This document shows positions 49,008-59,310 of a stretch of 64,000 bases of DNA, piece after piece; the stretch's first letter is position 1; every line of letters begins with the position of its first letter. Location: contig NZ_CP012257.1 of NCBI RefSeq assembly GCF_001277175.1, positions 1,364,001 through 1,428,000 on the forward strand, in the 5' to 3' direction. The translations under genes were made by a program, and so were the position numbers. Below the pieces are notes generated by a model, which saw only the letters and a program-made list of their open reading frames with translations, did not search any database and had not been told where the DNA came from. Source of the DNA: Cronobacter universalis NCTC 9529. Lineage in GTDB: Bacteria > Pseudomonadota > Gammaproteobacteria > Enterobacterales > Enterobacteriaceae.

Positions 49008-49268
49008 TCAGTTGTAGATAACTGCGGTGCCGCTCGCCAGATCGTTAGTACGGGCAGAGGTGATGCTGTAGGCTTTCGCGCCTGCCGCTTCCGCTTTCGC
49101 CGCCAGGCTGTCGTTCAGCTCGTCAAGGGTACGTGCGCCCTGAGCGGAGACGACGCCGATTTTGTTCAGGTTCTGCGCCTGAGCGGGGCTTACCTGCTCG
49201 GCGGCGCCGGCAGCAAAGGTGAAGGCGGAAAGGGTCAGAGCGGCTACAGCATATTTGATGGCTTTCAT
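49008..49268 (-). CDS. ybiJ: YbiJ, DUF1471/YhcN-family secreted small protein
   Basis: Length 86 residues. Signal peptide of about 22 residues ends AGA before AEQVSPAQAQNL. The mature domain has the family stretch LNKIGVVSAQGARTLDELNDSLAAKA and ends in SGTAVIYN. The start gives MKAIKYAVAAL; the upstream extension is unsupported. DUF1471 proteins are periplasmic, often stress-linked; precise role unknown. Separate transcript with its own terminator. Confidence 0.93.
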   Translation of the reverse strand: MKAIKYAVAALTLSAFTFAAGAAEQVSPAQAQNLNKIGVVSAQGARTLDELNDSLAAKAEAAGAKAYSITSARTNDLASGTAVIYN

Positions 49269-49527
49269 AGGGATTCTCTCGCAGTTTGTTCTGTTAAATA
49301 CGGCGTGTTCCGTTGATGTGATGATTGTCACATTCACGGGCAGAATATAAAACCGAAGAGAATTGACAGCCTTATTCTAAAAATTTGAATGTAATATAAC
49401 CATTTGAATTTAATATGGTTATCCCACCTTTCCCACGCTTCTTTACACGCCCTTACCGTCCCGCCGCTTGAGGGCACAAATAGACACATCGAAACGGTAA
49501 AAGGGTGTAAGTGGACAGCAGAAAGGC

Positions 49528-49794
49528 CTAGCGGAGCTGACTGTCTTTCGAGCCGCGGCGGTTATAGAGGGAGTAGCGCTGGCGGTGTTCATCCTGCTTT
49601 TGCTGGCAGTTTACGCACAAATGCACGCCAGGGATCGCCTTGCGGCGCGCCTCGGGGATGGGCTCATCGCACATCTCGCAAAACTCCAGACTTTCGCCTG
49701 TCGGCAGGTCGCGTCTCGCGCGCGCCACGGCGTCTTCCACGGTGCTGTCGATTTGATCCTGCACCGCGCCGTCATTTGCCCAACCTGAAGCCAT
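49528..49794 (-). CDS. ybiI: YbiI, DksA/TraR-type zinc-finger protein
   Basis: Length 88 residues. The C4 zinc finger CEMC...CVNC spans about residues 36-59 within the conserved [17 protein letters not shown]. The C-terminal [12 protein letters not shown] is identical to the E. coli ending. Start ATG follows AGGAGG at seven bases. DksA/TraR-type small proteins bind RNA polymerase; the role of YbiI is not established. Confidence 0.93.
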   Translation of the reverse strand: MASGWANDGAVQDQIDSTVEDAVARARRDLPTGESLEFCEMCDEPIPEARRKAIPGVHLCVNCQQKQDEHRQRYSLYNRRGSKDSQLR

Positions 49795-49857
49795 AAGACC
49801 TCCTCTGTGGTTAAACACAGTACTTATTATAGCAAAAACGGGGCGATCTGCCGGGAA

Positions 49858-49877
49858 GGGCCCGCCGTAGCGGGCCC
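49858..49877. terminator. Stem-loop between flavin reductase and ybiI
   Basis: Perfect GGGCCCGC-CGTA-GCGGGCCC, seven bases beyond the flavin reductase stop. No T tract follows, so it is a weak terminator candidate or a transcript-end protector. Confidence 0.4.
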
Positions 49878-49884
49878 GGCGGGG

Positions 49885-50502
49885 TTAACGGGCGTCGGGG
49901 CGCACGAGATCGAAGCGCTGAGCGTCATCGATACCGTAATAGGCGCTCGGGCCGCCTGCGCGCAGGATCGGCTGCGCTTTCGACGTCTGGTAGATGCCGT
50001 CTTCGAGCAGCGCGTCGGCGATGTGCACCGCCACCACTTCGCCCAGCACCAGCCAGGTGTCGATGGGCTCGCCGCTCGCGGAGGTCAGCTGAATACACTG
50101 GCTCAGGCGGCACTCGAAGTTCACCGGGCTTTCGGCGACGCGCGGCGCGCGCACCAGACGCGAAGGCGCGGCGGTCAGGCCTGCACGCACAAATTCATCT
50201 TCATCGTGGGGCAGAGAGGCGGAGGTCTCGTTCATCGCCACCGCCAGCGAGCGCGTCGCCAGATTCCAGACGAACTCTTTGGTTTCAGCAATATTTTTCA
50301 CGCTGTCTTTCCAGCCGTTGCTGGAGAAGCCAATAATCGGCGGGCGATAGTTAAAGCAGTTAAAGAAGCTGTAGGGCGCGAGATTGCGATGGCCTGCGGC
50401 GTCCTGCGAGGCTATCCAGCCAATCGGGCGCGGGCCGATGATGGCGTTCAGCGGATCGTGCGGCAAACCGTGGCCGCGTGCCGGTTCGTAGTAGTAGCTC
50501 AT
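49885..50502 (-). CDS. Flavin reductase-family (FMN-binding split-barrel) protein
   Basis: Length 205 residues. [37 protein letters not shown] (about residues 24-60) is typical of flavin-binding reductase-like domains, and [11 protein letters not shown] follows further on. The partner or substrate is unknown. It takes the position that ybiX and fiu hold in E. coli K-12. Start ATG has AGGGA upstream. Divergent from rlmF. Confidence 0.86.
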   Translation of the reverse strand: MSYYYEPARGHGLPHDPLNAIIGPRPIGWIASQDAAGHRNLAPYSFFNCFNYRPPIIGFSSNGWKDSVKNIAETKEFVWNLATRSLAVAMNETSASLPHDEDEFVRAGLTAAPSRLVRAPRVAESPVNFECRLSQCIQLTSASGEPIDTWLVLGEVVAVHIADALLEDGIYQTSKAQPILRAGGPSAYYGIDDAQRFDLVRPDAR

Positions 50503-50613
50503 AGCATTTCCCTGGGCAAAAAAACTATCATAGCCGTCCCGCTAAATTTTGCCGCGCTTATTTACCAGGGGCGGGTCAGCGGGTATTGTACGCGCCCACA
50601 CAGGAGGAAGCCG

Positions 50614-51543
50614 ATGAACCGCAAACCGGGCCTGCACCCACGCAACCGCCACCACAGCCGCTATGATTTCGACGCGCTGACAGAGAGCTGTCCGGCGCTT
50701 GGCGCTTTTGTCCGCCCGTCGCCCGCGGGCGAGCCGACGATCGACTTCGCCGATCCGCAGGCGGTGAAAACCCTTAACCAGGCGCTGCTGGCGCACTTTT
50801 ACGGCGTGCGGGAGTGGGATATTCCTGAAGGATTCCTCTGCCCGCCCGTACCGGGCCGCGCGGATTATATTCACCATCTCGCCGATCTGCTTGCCGAAGG
50901 CAACGGCGGCGCGCTGCCCGCGCAGGCGAGCGTGCTGGATATTGGCGTTGGCGCGAACTGCATTTATCCGCTCATCGGCCAGCATGAGTATGGCTGGCGT
51001 TTTACCGGGACTGACACCAGCGACGAGGCGATCCGCAGCGCGAACGCCATCGTTGACGCCAACCCGGGGCTTAACCGCGCGATCCGTCTGCGCCGTCAGA
51101 AAACCCCCGGCGCGATTTTCAACGGCGTCATTCACAAGAATGAAAGCTACGACGCCACGCTGTGCAACCCGCCGTTCCATGACTCCGCCGACGCGGCAGA
51201 GGCGGGCAACGCACGCAAGCGCCGCAACCTGGGGCTGGCGGCTGATTCGGGGCTGAATTTCGGCGGTCAGCAGCAGGAGCTGTGGTGCGAAGGCGGCGAG
51301 GTCGGGTTTATCACGCAGATGATCGCCGAGAGCAAGCAGTTCGCCCGTCAGGTATTGTGGTTCACCACCCTGGTGTCGAAAGGCGATAACCTGCCGCTGC
51401 TCTACCGCGCGCTGGAGCAGGCGGGCGCGGTGAAAGTGGTTAAAAAAGAGATGGCCCAGGGGCAGAAGCAGAGCCGCTTTATCGCCTGGAGTTTTCTCGA
51501 CACGGCCCAGCGCGAACGCTGGGCCCAGAACCGCCTGCGATAA
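50614..51543 (+). CDS. rlmF: 23S rRNA m6A1618 methyltransferase
   Basis: Methylates A1618 of 23S rRNA during ribosome assembly. Length 309 residues. SAM-binding [16 protein letters not shown] (about residues 107-122) and the catalytic NPPFHDS (about residue 188) are present, with [11 protein letters not shown] at the N-terminus. ATG follows CAGGAGG. The same frame stays open for 800 bases upstream antisense to the flavin reductase gene, which I treat as a shadow. It converges with ybiO, one base apart. Confidence 0.96.
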   Translation: MNRKPGLHPRNRHHSRYDFDALTESCPALGAFVRPSPAGEPTIDFADPQAVKTLNQALLAHFYGVREWDIPEGFLCPPVPGRADYIHHLADLLAEGNGGALPAQASVLDIGVGANCIYPLIGQHEYGWRFTGTDTSDEAIRSANAIVDANPGLNRAIRLRRQKTPGAIFNGVIHKNESYDATLCNPPFHDSADAAEAGNARKRRNLGLAADSGLNFGGQQQELWCEGGEVGFITQMIAESKQFARQVLWFTTLVSKGDNLPLLYRALEQAGAVKVVKKEMAQGQKQSRFIAWSFLDTAQRERWAQNRLR

Positions 51544-53802
51544 TTATACCGTCGGGTTGGCGGGCGGCAGCGCGCCGCCTGCCGCCGCTTGTGCCTGGGC
51601 GGCCGCGGCCGCATCCGGCATCGGCTGCATCACCTGCACCGTCTGCACCGGCGGGCGAATACCTGCCAGATCGAAGTGCTTTTTCACCATCCCGTCGAGC
51701 GCGAAGCGCACCGTCCACTGCTTGAGCGGCTGTGTGGTGAATGTCACGCGGATAGTAAACGCGGTGTTGGTCAGCCCGACGATGCCCACCACATTCGGCT
51801 CGCCTATCACCAGCATGCGGATATCCTCCTGCTCCATCAGCTCGTCCACCGCGGCGCGCAGGGCGCGATTGGCCTTATCGGTATCTTCAAACCTGTCGAC
51901 ATCATAGTTCGCCACAAACGAGCCGATACCGCGCACGAAGTTCGCGAAGGTGGTGATCGATGACCACGGAATGATGTGGTACGCGCCGGTATCCTGACGC
52001 ACGCCCACCGAGCGGATCGACATGCGCTCCACCGTGCCCGTCAACGGCCCGATCGTCACCAGATCGCCGGTGTTCATGCCATTTTCAAACTGAATAAAGA
52101 TGCCGGTAATAATATCTTTCACCAGCGTCTGGGAGCCGAACGACACGGCGAGGCCCAGCGCGCCCGCGCCCGCCAGCAGCGGCGCGATATTCACGCCAAT
52201 CTCCGAGAGCACGATCATGATGGTAATGGTGCTGATGACCACCGCCAGCGCGTTGCGAAACAGCGTCAGCAGCGTGCGGGTACGCGCGCTCGGCATCGGG
52301 CGGCCGTGGATATCCGAGGCGAGGCGGCTCTCAATCAGGCTCGCCAGCAGCGTCCAGCCGACGGCGGAGAAGAACACAATCAGCGAGATGCGGATTAAGA
52401 TATCGACGGCTTTTTCGCCCGCGCCCACGGTCAGCCACGTCCAGAAATCAAACAGCCCCCAGGCGTTGAGCAGCAGCATCACCGTCACGCAAACGGTGAG
52501 AAAGCGCGCCAGCTTCAGCGAGACCGACAGCCAGCCGTTGAGGCGCTTTTGCAGCTCCGGGTAGTTGCGCTGCACCGGCGGCGAGAGCGTGATGGTTTTG
52601 CTGAGCCAGCGGGTGAACACGCCGCAGATAAACGCCGCGACGCTGACAATGACGAGCGTTTTCAGCGAGGCGCCCATCATCGTTTTCAGGCTGTTGCCCG
52701 GATCGAAGAGCGAAAAGAAAAAGAGCACGATGAAATAGGCGCTCGCCAGCCAATGCCAGACCAGCGCGAACGCGCGGATAAACAGGCTGAAGAAGGCCAG
52801 CGAACGGTCCGCCAGGCGCGTCAGCCCGGCGGTGATGGCGCGCTTATTGTGGAAGATAAGATAGAGCGCCCAGGCGGTCATCGTCAGCATGATGACGACA
52901 TTCGCCAGCGCGCCGATTTGCACGTTAACCTGGGCTGAGATAATCGGCACCGCCACCAGCAGGCCGTAGCCAATCAGGCTGCTCAGCCCGCTCAGGCGCA
53001 GGTGCCAGTAGCGTGCGCTCGCATCGCTGATGACAAACGGGCGCAGCGACGGAAAGCGCGGGCAGAAAATCAGGCGCAAAATCGCTTTGAAAAACTCAAT
53101 CAGCGCGAAAGCGTTGAGGAACAGCCCCTGCTGGCGGGCGATGGTGCGGCTGCCGGCGTTCATCATCTCGATGGCGAGCTGACCCACGAAGAGCGTCAGC
53201 GCCAGCAGCGCGAGATCGATAAGAAACGCGAGGATAATCATCAGCGGCAGCTGAACCCAGCTTGCCCGGTTGATGTTTTTACGCCGCCCCCACTGGCCCA
53301 TTTTGCGATACAGCGGAATGGCGCAGGCGCGCACGGCGAAGTAAAAGAGGAATACCGAGACCGCGAGCAGGCTGAAATGGGTGAGCGCGTTGAAAAACGT
53401 CTTTTCGTTGAAGGGCTTATGTGGCGCGTTGGTGATATTGCGGTGCAGCTGCGCGAAGCGTCCGGCGAGCTCGCCGCCGTAGTGGCGGGTGACCTCGGTG
53501 ACGTTTTCCAGCACCGTTTTATCTTCTTCATCGCTGACCGGCGGCTTGATGACCGGCGTCGGCTGGTCCGCAGGCGTGGCCGCCGCCTGACGCAGCTGTT
53601 CAATTAGCGCTTTGCGGGAGGCGTCGTTTTCGAGCACGTCCGCCAGCGCCGCGTAAGCGGCTTTCTTTTTATCGGCATCGGGCTCTGCGGGCGGCGTCTC
53701 GCTTTTCTGCGTGGTTGACGCGCCCACCACTGCGGCGGGCAGGCTTACGGCACTGGCTGAGACGCTAAACAGGCTGACAAGCAGCAGTAAAATCCACGGC
53801 AC
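51544..53802 (-). CDS. ybiO: YbiO, MscS-type mechanosensitive channel
   Basis: Moderate-conductance mechanosensitive channel of the MscS family in the inner membrane. Length 752 residues. Signal peptide at the N-terminus, a periplasmic region with coiled-coil character, about eleven membrane segments, and the pore/beta-domain stretch LLAGAGALGLAVSFGSQTLVKDIITG (about residue 560). The start is a GTG preceded by GGAGGAG; an upstream GTG would add nine residues that E. coli lacks. Ends in a Pro/Ala-rich tail. Confidence 0.93.
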   Translation of the reverse strand: MPWILLLLVSLFSVSASAVSLPAAVVGASTTQKSETPPAEPDADKKKAAYAALADVLENDASRKALIEQLRQAAATPADQPTPVIKPPVSDEEDKTVLENVTEVTRHYGGELAGRFAQLHRNITNAPHKPFNEKTFFNALTHFSLLAVSVFLFYFAVRACAIPLYRKMGQWGRRKNINRASWVQLPLMIILAFLIDLALLALTLFVGQLAIEMMNAGSRTIARQQGLFLNAFALIEFFKAILRLIFCPRFPSLRPFVISDASARYWHLRLSGLSSLIGYGLLVAVPIISAQVNVQIGALANVVIMLTMTAWALYLIFHNKRAITAGLTRLADRSLAFFSLFIRAFALVWHWLASAYFIVLFFFSLFDPGNSLKTMMGASLKTLVIVSVAAFICGVFTRWLSKTITLSPPVQRNYPELQKRLNGWLSVSLKLARFLTVCVTVMLLLNAWGLFDFWTWLTVGAGEKAVDILIRISLIVFFSAVGWTLLASLIESRLASDIHGRPMPSARTRTLLTLFRNALAVVISTITIMIVLSEIGVNIAPLLAGAGALGLAVSFGSQTLVKDIITGIFIQFENGMNTGDLVTIGPLTGTVERMSIRSVGVRQDTGAYHIIPWSSITTFANFVRGIGSFVANYDVDRFEDTDKANRALRAAVDELMEQEDIRMLVIGEPNVVGIVGLTNTAFTIRVTFTTQPLKQWTVRFALDGMVKKHFDLAGIRPPVQTVQVMQPMPDAAAAAQAQAAAGGALPPANPTV

Positions 53803-53928
53803 GCTCTCCTCCGGCTGAGAAAGTGACACAAAGAGGTAAGTATAGTGCCCGGATAAGCGAAGCCCGGAAAAGAGGAGTATTCCGCAGTGGGTTTAATGTA
53901 ACCGGTGGATACAGCGCATGACGATGAA

Positions 53929-54011
53929 GGTGGGTGCGCTGCGCTTACCCACCCTACAACAGACTAATCAGCCTTGAAGGGTCGTAGGGCGGGTAAGCTT
54001 GCGCACCCGCC
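53929..54011. repeat. REP-like palindrome pair between ybiO and glnQ
   Basis: Minus copy at 53929-53957 and plus copy at 53984-54011. The plus copy is one base shorter in its loop (AAGCTTGCGC). Both have the GTAG head. Confidence 0.8.
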
Positions 54012-54041
54012 TTAAAGGCGACATACCTGCCGCGACGCCCA

Positions 54042-54070
54042 TAAAAAAACCCTCTCAGGGGAGAGGGTTT
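54042..54070 (-). terminator. Terminator after glnQ
   Basis: Stem ACCCTCTC / GAGAGGGT around AGGG, followed on the minus strand by seven T residues. It lies 15 bases beyond the glnQ stop and ends glnHPQ. Confidence 0.9.
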
Positions 54071-54085
54071 ATGAAGGCGCAAACC

Positions 54086-54808
54086 TTAGGATACGTGCTG
54101 CAAAAACTCCTGCAAGCGCGGGCTTGGCGGGTTCTTGATGAGATCCTGCGGGTTGCCGTCTTCGGCGATGCGGCCTTTATCGATAAAGATCAGGCGCGAC
54201 GCCACTTTCTCGGCAAAGCCGATTTCATGGGTCACGATCACCATCGTCATGCCTTCTTCAGCCAGATCCTGCATAACCTTAAGCACTTCGTGGCGCAGTT
54301 CCGGATCGAGCGCGGAGGTCGGCTCATCGAACAGCATCATCTTCGGCTTCACCGCCAGCGCGCGGGCGATCGCCACGCGCTGCTGCTGGCCGCCGGAGAG
54401 TTCGGACGGATAGTGGTGCGCGCGCTCGGCGAGCCCCACTTTCGCCAGCAGCGATTTCGCCAGCGTTTCCGCTTCTTCCTTGCTGGCACCGCGCACGCGG
54501 ATCGGGCCGAACATCACGTTTTCCAGCGCCGTCAGGTGCGGGAACAGGTAGAACTGCTGGAACACCATGCCGGCTTCCTGGCGAATCAGGCGCTCGTCCA
54601 CTTTCGGGTCGTTAACTTTCAGTCCATCGACAATCAGATCGCCGCTGGTGATCTCTTCCAGCTTATTAATGCAGCGCAGCAGGGTGGATTTCCCGGAGCC
54701 TGACGGCCCGATAATGACTACGACTTCGCCCTGCTTCACGTTCAGGTCAATGTTATGCAGCACCTGGGTCGGGCCAAAATGCTTGGAGACGTTTTTAAAT
54801 TCGATCAT
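54086..54808 (-). CDS. glnQ: Glutamine ABC transporter ATPase
   Basis: Powers high-affinity glutamine uptake. Length 240 residues. Walker [11 protein letters not shown] (about residues 34-43), signature [15 protein letters not shown], Walker [13 protein letters not shown] and the switch histidine VTHEIGFA are intact. It overlaps glnP by four bases and is last in glnHPQ. Confidence 0.97.
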   Translation of the reverse strand: MIEFKNVSKHFGPTQVLHNIDLNVKQGEVVVIIGPSGSGKSTLLRCINKLEEITSGDLIVDGLKVNDPKVDERLIRQEAGMVFQQFYLFPHLTALENVMFGPIRVRGASKEEAETLAKSLLAKVGLAERAHHYPSELSGGQQQRVAIARALAVKPKMMLFDEPTSALDPELRHEVLKVMQDLAEEGMTMVIVTHEIGFAEKVASRLIFIDKGRIAEDGNPQDLIKNPPSPRLQEFLQHVS

Positions 54809-55464
54809 AGGATTTTCATCCTTCTTTCAAGAATACGGAGCACGATGTTCAGAACCTGGGTGATTATCAGATAGATAACCCCGACGGCGGTCCAGATTTC
54901 CAGCGCGCGGAAGTTGCCGGCGATGATTTCCTGGCCGCTGCGCGTCAGCTCGGCGGCGCCGATGACGATGAACAACGAGGTGTCCTTGATACTGATGATC
55001 AGCTGGTTACCGAGCGCCGGCAGCATGCGACGCAGCGCCAGCGGCATGATCACATGGCGAATCGTTTCGCGACGCGACAGGCCGAGCGCCAGTCCCGCTT
55101 CGCTAAAGCCTTTATGGATTGACAGCACCGACCCGCGGGTGATTTCCGCAATATAGGCCCCTGAGTTGATCATGATAGTGATCACGGCGGCGGTAAAGGT
55201 GTCGATGCGGATGTCTGGGAAGGCCATCGGCAGGGCGAAGTAGATATACATCACCTGAACGACAATCGGCGTTCCGCGGATGACTTCGATGAAAACAAGG
55301 GCGATGTGGTTTGAGATCCAGCCGCCGTAGCTACGGGCGAGGCCTGCCAGCAGACCGATGACGATACCGCCTGCCAGGCCGAGGATCGAAATCCACAGAG
55401 TCATTTTGGCGCCGTCCAGCAGAATGGGAATAGCGGGCCAGATGACGCTCCAGTCAAACTCCAT
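54805..55464 (-). CDS. glnP: Glutamine ABC transporter permease
   Basis: Membrane subunit of the glutamine importer. Length 219 residues with about five membrane segments. The EAA loop [23 protein letters not shown] (about residues 120-142) and the family [10 protein letters not shown] are conserved. ATG lies 87 bases after the glnH stop, across a stem-loop that may attenuate transcription. Confidence 0.96.
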   Translation of the reverse strand: MEFDWSVIWPAIPILLDGAKMTLWISILGLAGGIVIGLLAGLARSYGGWISNHIALVFIEVIRGTPIVVQVMYIYFALPMAFPDIRIDTFTAAVITIMINSGAYIAEITRGSVLSIHKGFSEAGLALGLSRRETIRHVIMPLALRRMLPALGNQLIISIKDTSLFIVIGAAELTRSGQEIIAGNFRALEIWTAVGVIYLIITQVLNIVLRILERRMKIL

Positions 55465-55493
55465 AATGTGTTCCTGTTACTGTTACCGTGGTT

Positions 55494-55523
55494 CAAAAAT
55501 AACAGGGGCGAAGGCCGCCCCTG
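55494..55523 (-). terminator. Intercistronic attenuator between glnH and glnP
   Basis: Perfect 8-base stem CAGGGGCG / CGCCCCTG around AAGGC, followed on the minus strand by TTATTTTT. It lies 28 bases after the glnH stop and would partly terminate transcription, giving more binding protein than transporter. Confidence 0.75.
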
Positions 55524-55551
55524 ACTGATGATAACTGCTTAATAAGAATTA

Positions 55552-56529
<978 letters not shown>

Positions 56530-56612
56530 TCATTAACGATTGTGTGAGGGGATTATTACAAATAGATAACGTTTGCGGCGGGAAAGGGAGAAAGGGTGCC
56601 CTTTTATAGTGC

Positions 56613-56640
56613 AAAGCCCCCTCCACAAGGGAGAGGGCTT
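56613..56640 (-). terminator. Probable terminator after dps
   Basis: Imperfect stem AAGCCCCCTCC / GGGAGAGGGCTT with one mismatch and a short loop. On the minus strand it is followed only by a short TTT, so it is moderate. Confidence 0.65.
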
Positions 56641-56670
56641 GATAAGTAAAGCGTCTGATGCGTTATCGAA

Positions 56671-57174
56671 TTATTCGATATTCGATTCGATAAACCACAG
56701 GAATTTATCCAGGTCGCGGGACGCGGCGGTAAAGATATCCGCGGTGTCTTCGTCCTGCGCTTCGCTGATGGCTTTACGTACATCATTCGCCACGATTGCG
56801 TAACGATCCGCCAGCTCTTTCAGGTGTTCCTGAACGCTGTGAATGTCCAGCGGGTAGCTTTTCAGCGGAGTTTTGCTGTTGATCACCTGCGTGGTGCCCA
56901 GCGCCACGCCGCCCAGCTGTACGGCGCGTTCAGCGATGGTATCCATATGACCGGTCAGCGCGGTACGGAAGCCGTCCAGCATTTCATGCACGCCAATGAA
57001 GTTCGCGCCGCGCATGTTCCAGTGTGCCTGTTTGGTAATCAGCGACAAGTCAATGAAATTAACCACCTGGCGGTTCAGCAGCTCGATGGTGGCCTTTTTG
57101 TCGCTGTCTGCTACATCGTTGCGGGTGTAGAGCAGGTCGGAAGCCTTTGTTTTAACCAGTTTAGCGGTACCCAT
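56671..57174 (-). CDS. dps: Dps, stationary-phase DNA-binding ferritin-like protein
   Basis: Dodecameric mini-ferritin that sequesters iron, detoxifies peroxide and compacts DNA. Length 167 residues, as in E. coli. The Lys/Thr-rich N-terminus contacts DNA. Ferroxidase residues are in [26 protein letters not shown] (about residues 46-71), with the C-terminal [19 protein letters not shown] follows GAGGATATGAAATT. Confidence 0.97.
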   Translation of the reverse strand: MGTAKLVKTKASDLLYTRNDVADSDKKATIELLNRQVVNFIDLSLITKQAHWNMRGANFIGVHEMLDGFRTALTGHMDTIAERAVQLGGVALGTTQVINSKTPLKSYPLDIHSVQEHLKELADRYAIVANDVRKAISEAQDEDTADIFTAASRDLDKFLWFIESNIE

Positions 57175-57221
57175 AATTTCATATCCTCTTGATGATTGTG
57201 TCCCAGGAAATTACGGAATTA

Positions 57222-57227
57222 AGTATA
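57222..57227 (-). promoter_or_regulatory. dps -10 element
   Basis: Minus-strand TATACT in the context CGGTGCTATACTTAAT closely matches the E. coli dps promoter. The -35 element is poor, in keeping with RpoS or OxyR use; regulation by OxyR, IHF and RpoS is known for E. coli dps. Confidence 0.75.
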
Positions 57228-57450
57228 GCACCGTGTTTTACCTTTGCTGGCGAGGCTGTGCCTATCAGATAAATAGCGAGGGGGCGCTTGCGATAATTTT
57301 TTCTTTATGGACAATAGGTTGAGTAATTTTGTAAGTATTTTTATAGCGCTGAATTCAGCGCAGGATTAAAGACGAAGCGCGCGCGTTAATATTTTAAAAG
57401 AGAATGAGTCGCAACGCGGAAATATCTTAAAACTGTCATAAAACTATATT

Positions 57451-57477
57451 CCGGCACAGCATAAACCGTGCCGGAAA
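57451..57477 (-). terminator. Stem-loop after rhtA
   Basis: Perfect 7-base stem CCGGCAC / GTGCCGG with a 10-base loop, about 15 bases beyond the rhtA stop. The minus strand continues with GAATATAGTTTT, so it is a weak U tract. Confidence 0.5.
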
Positions 57478-57490
57478 AGCGTTATTCTTT

Positions 57491-58378
57491 TTAATCAATG
57501 TCGAGGCTTTTTATCTGCGTTTCGCGCCTCAGCGTCAGCGTCGATCCGACAGAGGCGATAATAATCGACAGCAGTGCCAGCCATTGCACCAGCGTCAGCG
57601 TCTCGCCCAGAAAAAGCATGCCGGTAAATGCCGCCAGCGCCGGCTCCATACTCATTAGCGTACCGAATGTACGCGTGGGCAGGCGCGTCAGCGCCGTCAT
57701 CTCCAGCGAGTAGGGGAGCGCGGTAGAAAGGATGGCGATCCCAAGCCCTACCGGCAGCACCGACCAGTGCCAGAGCGCCTCGCCCGCCGCCGCCGCGCCG
57801 ATGGGCACAAAAACGATAGCCGCAATCAGCGACCCAATGGCGACGGTCGCCGGGCCGTGCTCCGCGCCGGCCTTTTGTCCGGCAATAATATAGATGGCCC
57901 AGCAGACGCCCGCGCCTAACGCGCAGGCGGCGCCAAGGGGATCGACATGGGTGACGTCCTGACCCAGCGGCAGTAAAAACCATAAACCAAGCACCGCCAG
58001 CGCGACCCAGAGAAAATCCACCGGGCGGCGCGAGCCAAACAGCGCCACCGCCAGCGGGCCGGTAAACTCCAGCGCGACGGCGATGCCCAGCGGCACAGTG
58101 CGAATCGACAGATAAAAGAGGTAGTTCATCGCGCCCAGCGCCAGGCCATACACCAGCAGCGGCATCCGCTGGCTGCGGGTAAAGCGCAGCCGCCAGGGTT
58201 TAAACACTACGGCCAGTATCAGCGTGCCGAGCGCCAGACGCAGCGCGGTGACGCCGGGCGCGCCCACGAGCGGGAACAGGGATTTAGCAAGCGAAGCGCC
58301 GCTCTGAATCGACGCCATCGCAACGATGAGCACCACAACGGGCAGCCAGAGGGGGGTTTTACGGGGTAACGTCGGCAT
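57491..58378 (-). CDS. rhtA: Threonine/homoserine exporter (EamA family)
   Basis: Inner-membrane exporter of threonine and homoserine of the drug/metabolite transporter superfamily. Length 295 residues, same as E. coli, with ten predicted membrane segments. The repeats around GVTALRLALGTLIL and FGTLMSMEPALAAFTGMLFLGE are the two EamA domains. The start gives MPTLPRKTPLW and matches E. coli. Divergent from ompX. Confidence 0.95.
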   Translation of the reverse strand: MPTLPRKTPLWLPVVVLIVAMASIQSGASLAKSLFPLVGAPGVTALRLALGTLILAVVFKPWRLRFTRSQRMPLLVYGLALGAMNYLFYLSIRTVPLGIAVALEFTGPLAVALFGSRRPVDFLWVALAVLGLWFLLPLGQDVTHVDPLGAACALGAGVCWAIYIIAGQKAGAEHGPATVAIGSLIAAIVFVPIGAAAAGEALWHWSVLPVGLGIAILSTALPYSLEMTALTRLPTRTFGTLMSMEPALAAFTGMLFLGETLTLVQWLALLSIIIASVGSTLTLRRETQIKSLDID

Positions 58379-58729
58379 CCTGCGCACCTGCAAAAGTTAA
58401 CGATAAGTAAACGCGATAGCTTACTGTATTTAACTGCATTGTGGTTGAGCAATCATTGATAAACGCGCCGGGATTACCCGTTATCATACTCGCGTTAGCG
58501 CAAAAAATGCGCAATCGCGTTTAGGAATAATCTGGATGCGGTCATGCCTGGCCTGAGACAATAATGACGGCCGCCTGGTAAAATCCAGTGTTTTTAGCAG
58601 GATAGACGCGGGCGGAAACGTTCTGTTACAGGAAAGAGCGCATTAGACAACGCGAACAACAAAGAGTTTCCTGCTGGGTTTTGATATATTTAAATCTTAG
58701 GACTTACTTGAAGCACATTTGAGGTGGTT
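58379..58729. other. rhtA/ompX divergent control region
   Basis: No gene is seen. It must hold the ompX promoter and long leader and the rhtA promoter. The leader ends in TTGAGGTGGTTATG, a strong ribosome site; in E. coli the sRNA CyaR pairs with this part of ompX. Confidence 0.6.
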
Positions 58730-59242
58730 ATGAAAAAAATTGCATGTCTTTCAGCACTGGCTTGTGTTCTGGCCGTTTCCGCAGGTTCTGCTGTTGCTGG
58801 CACCGCTACCGTTACCGGTGGCTACGCACAGAGCGACGCGCAGGGCGTGATGAACAAAATGAACGGTTTCAACCTGAAATACCGTTATGAGTTCGACGAT
58901 ACCAACCCGCTGGGCGTGATCGGTTCCTTCACCTACACCGAAAAAGATCGCACCGAAGATGGCGTATATGGCAAAAACCAGTACTACGGCATCACTGCTG
59001 GTCCGGCTTACCGTCTGAACGACTGGGCGAGCATCTACGGCGTAGTGGGTGTTGGTTACGACAAAGCACAGGCTACCAACGGCGTTGATAAAGCAGACAC
59101 CAGCGACTACGGCTTCTCCTACGGCGCAGGCCTGCAGTTCAACCCGGTTCAGGACGTTGCTCTGGACTTCTCCTACGAGCAGAGCCGTGTGCGTAACACC
59201 GACATCGGCACCTGGATCGCAGGCGTAGGTTACCGCTTCTAA
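58730..59242 (+). CDS. ompX: Outer-membrane protein X
   Basis: Eight-stranded outer-membrane beta-barrel of the Ail/OmpX family, linked to adhesion and serum resistance in some enterics. Length 170 residues. Signal peptide of about 23 residues ends AVA before GTATVTGGYAQ. The C-terminus WIAGVGYRF ends in the aromatic residue used for barrel assembly. The start at 58730 follows GAGGTGGTT; an earlier start two codons upstream is unlikely. Strong terminator follows. Confidence 0.97.
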   Translation: MKKIACLSALACVLAVSAGSAVAGTATVTGGYAQSDAQGVMNKMNGFNLKYRYEFDDTNPLGVIGSFTYTEKDRTEDGVYGKNQYYGITAGPAYRLNDWASIYGVVGVGYDKAQATNGVDKADTSDYGFSYGAGLQFNPVQDVALDFSYEQSRVRNTDIGTWIAGVGYRF

Positions 59243-59256
59243 TCACTTCGGTGATG

Positions 59257-59288
59257 AAAAAATCCGCCCACGGGCGGATTTTTTTTAT
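59257..59288 (+). terminator. Terminator after ompX
   Basis: Stem AATCCGCC / GGCGGATT with loop CACG, followed by eight T residues. It lies 15 bases after the ompX stop. Confidence 0.93.
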
Positions 59289-59310
59289 CTGCGCATCGCG
59301 TCAGCGTACG

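Larger units (their letters stand above)
57175..57490. other. dps/rhtA intergenic region
   Basis: AT-rich gap with the dps promoter at the left, a 16-base perfect palindrome GCGCTGAATTCAGCGC at 57346-57361, and a CCGGCAC / GTGCCGG stem-loop (57451-57477) just beyond the rhtA stop. No gene is seen. Confidence 0.65.

Noticed and set aside
49807..50613. Upstream in-frame extension of rlmF
   Set aside because: It is antisense to the flavin reductase gene, and rlmF has a good start at 50614 matching E. coli.
56592..56606. AAAGG-GTGC-CCTTT small hairpin near dps
   Set aside because: Only a five-base AT-rich stem; the stronger stem at 56613-56640 explains the dps end.
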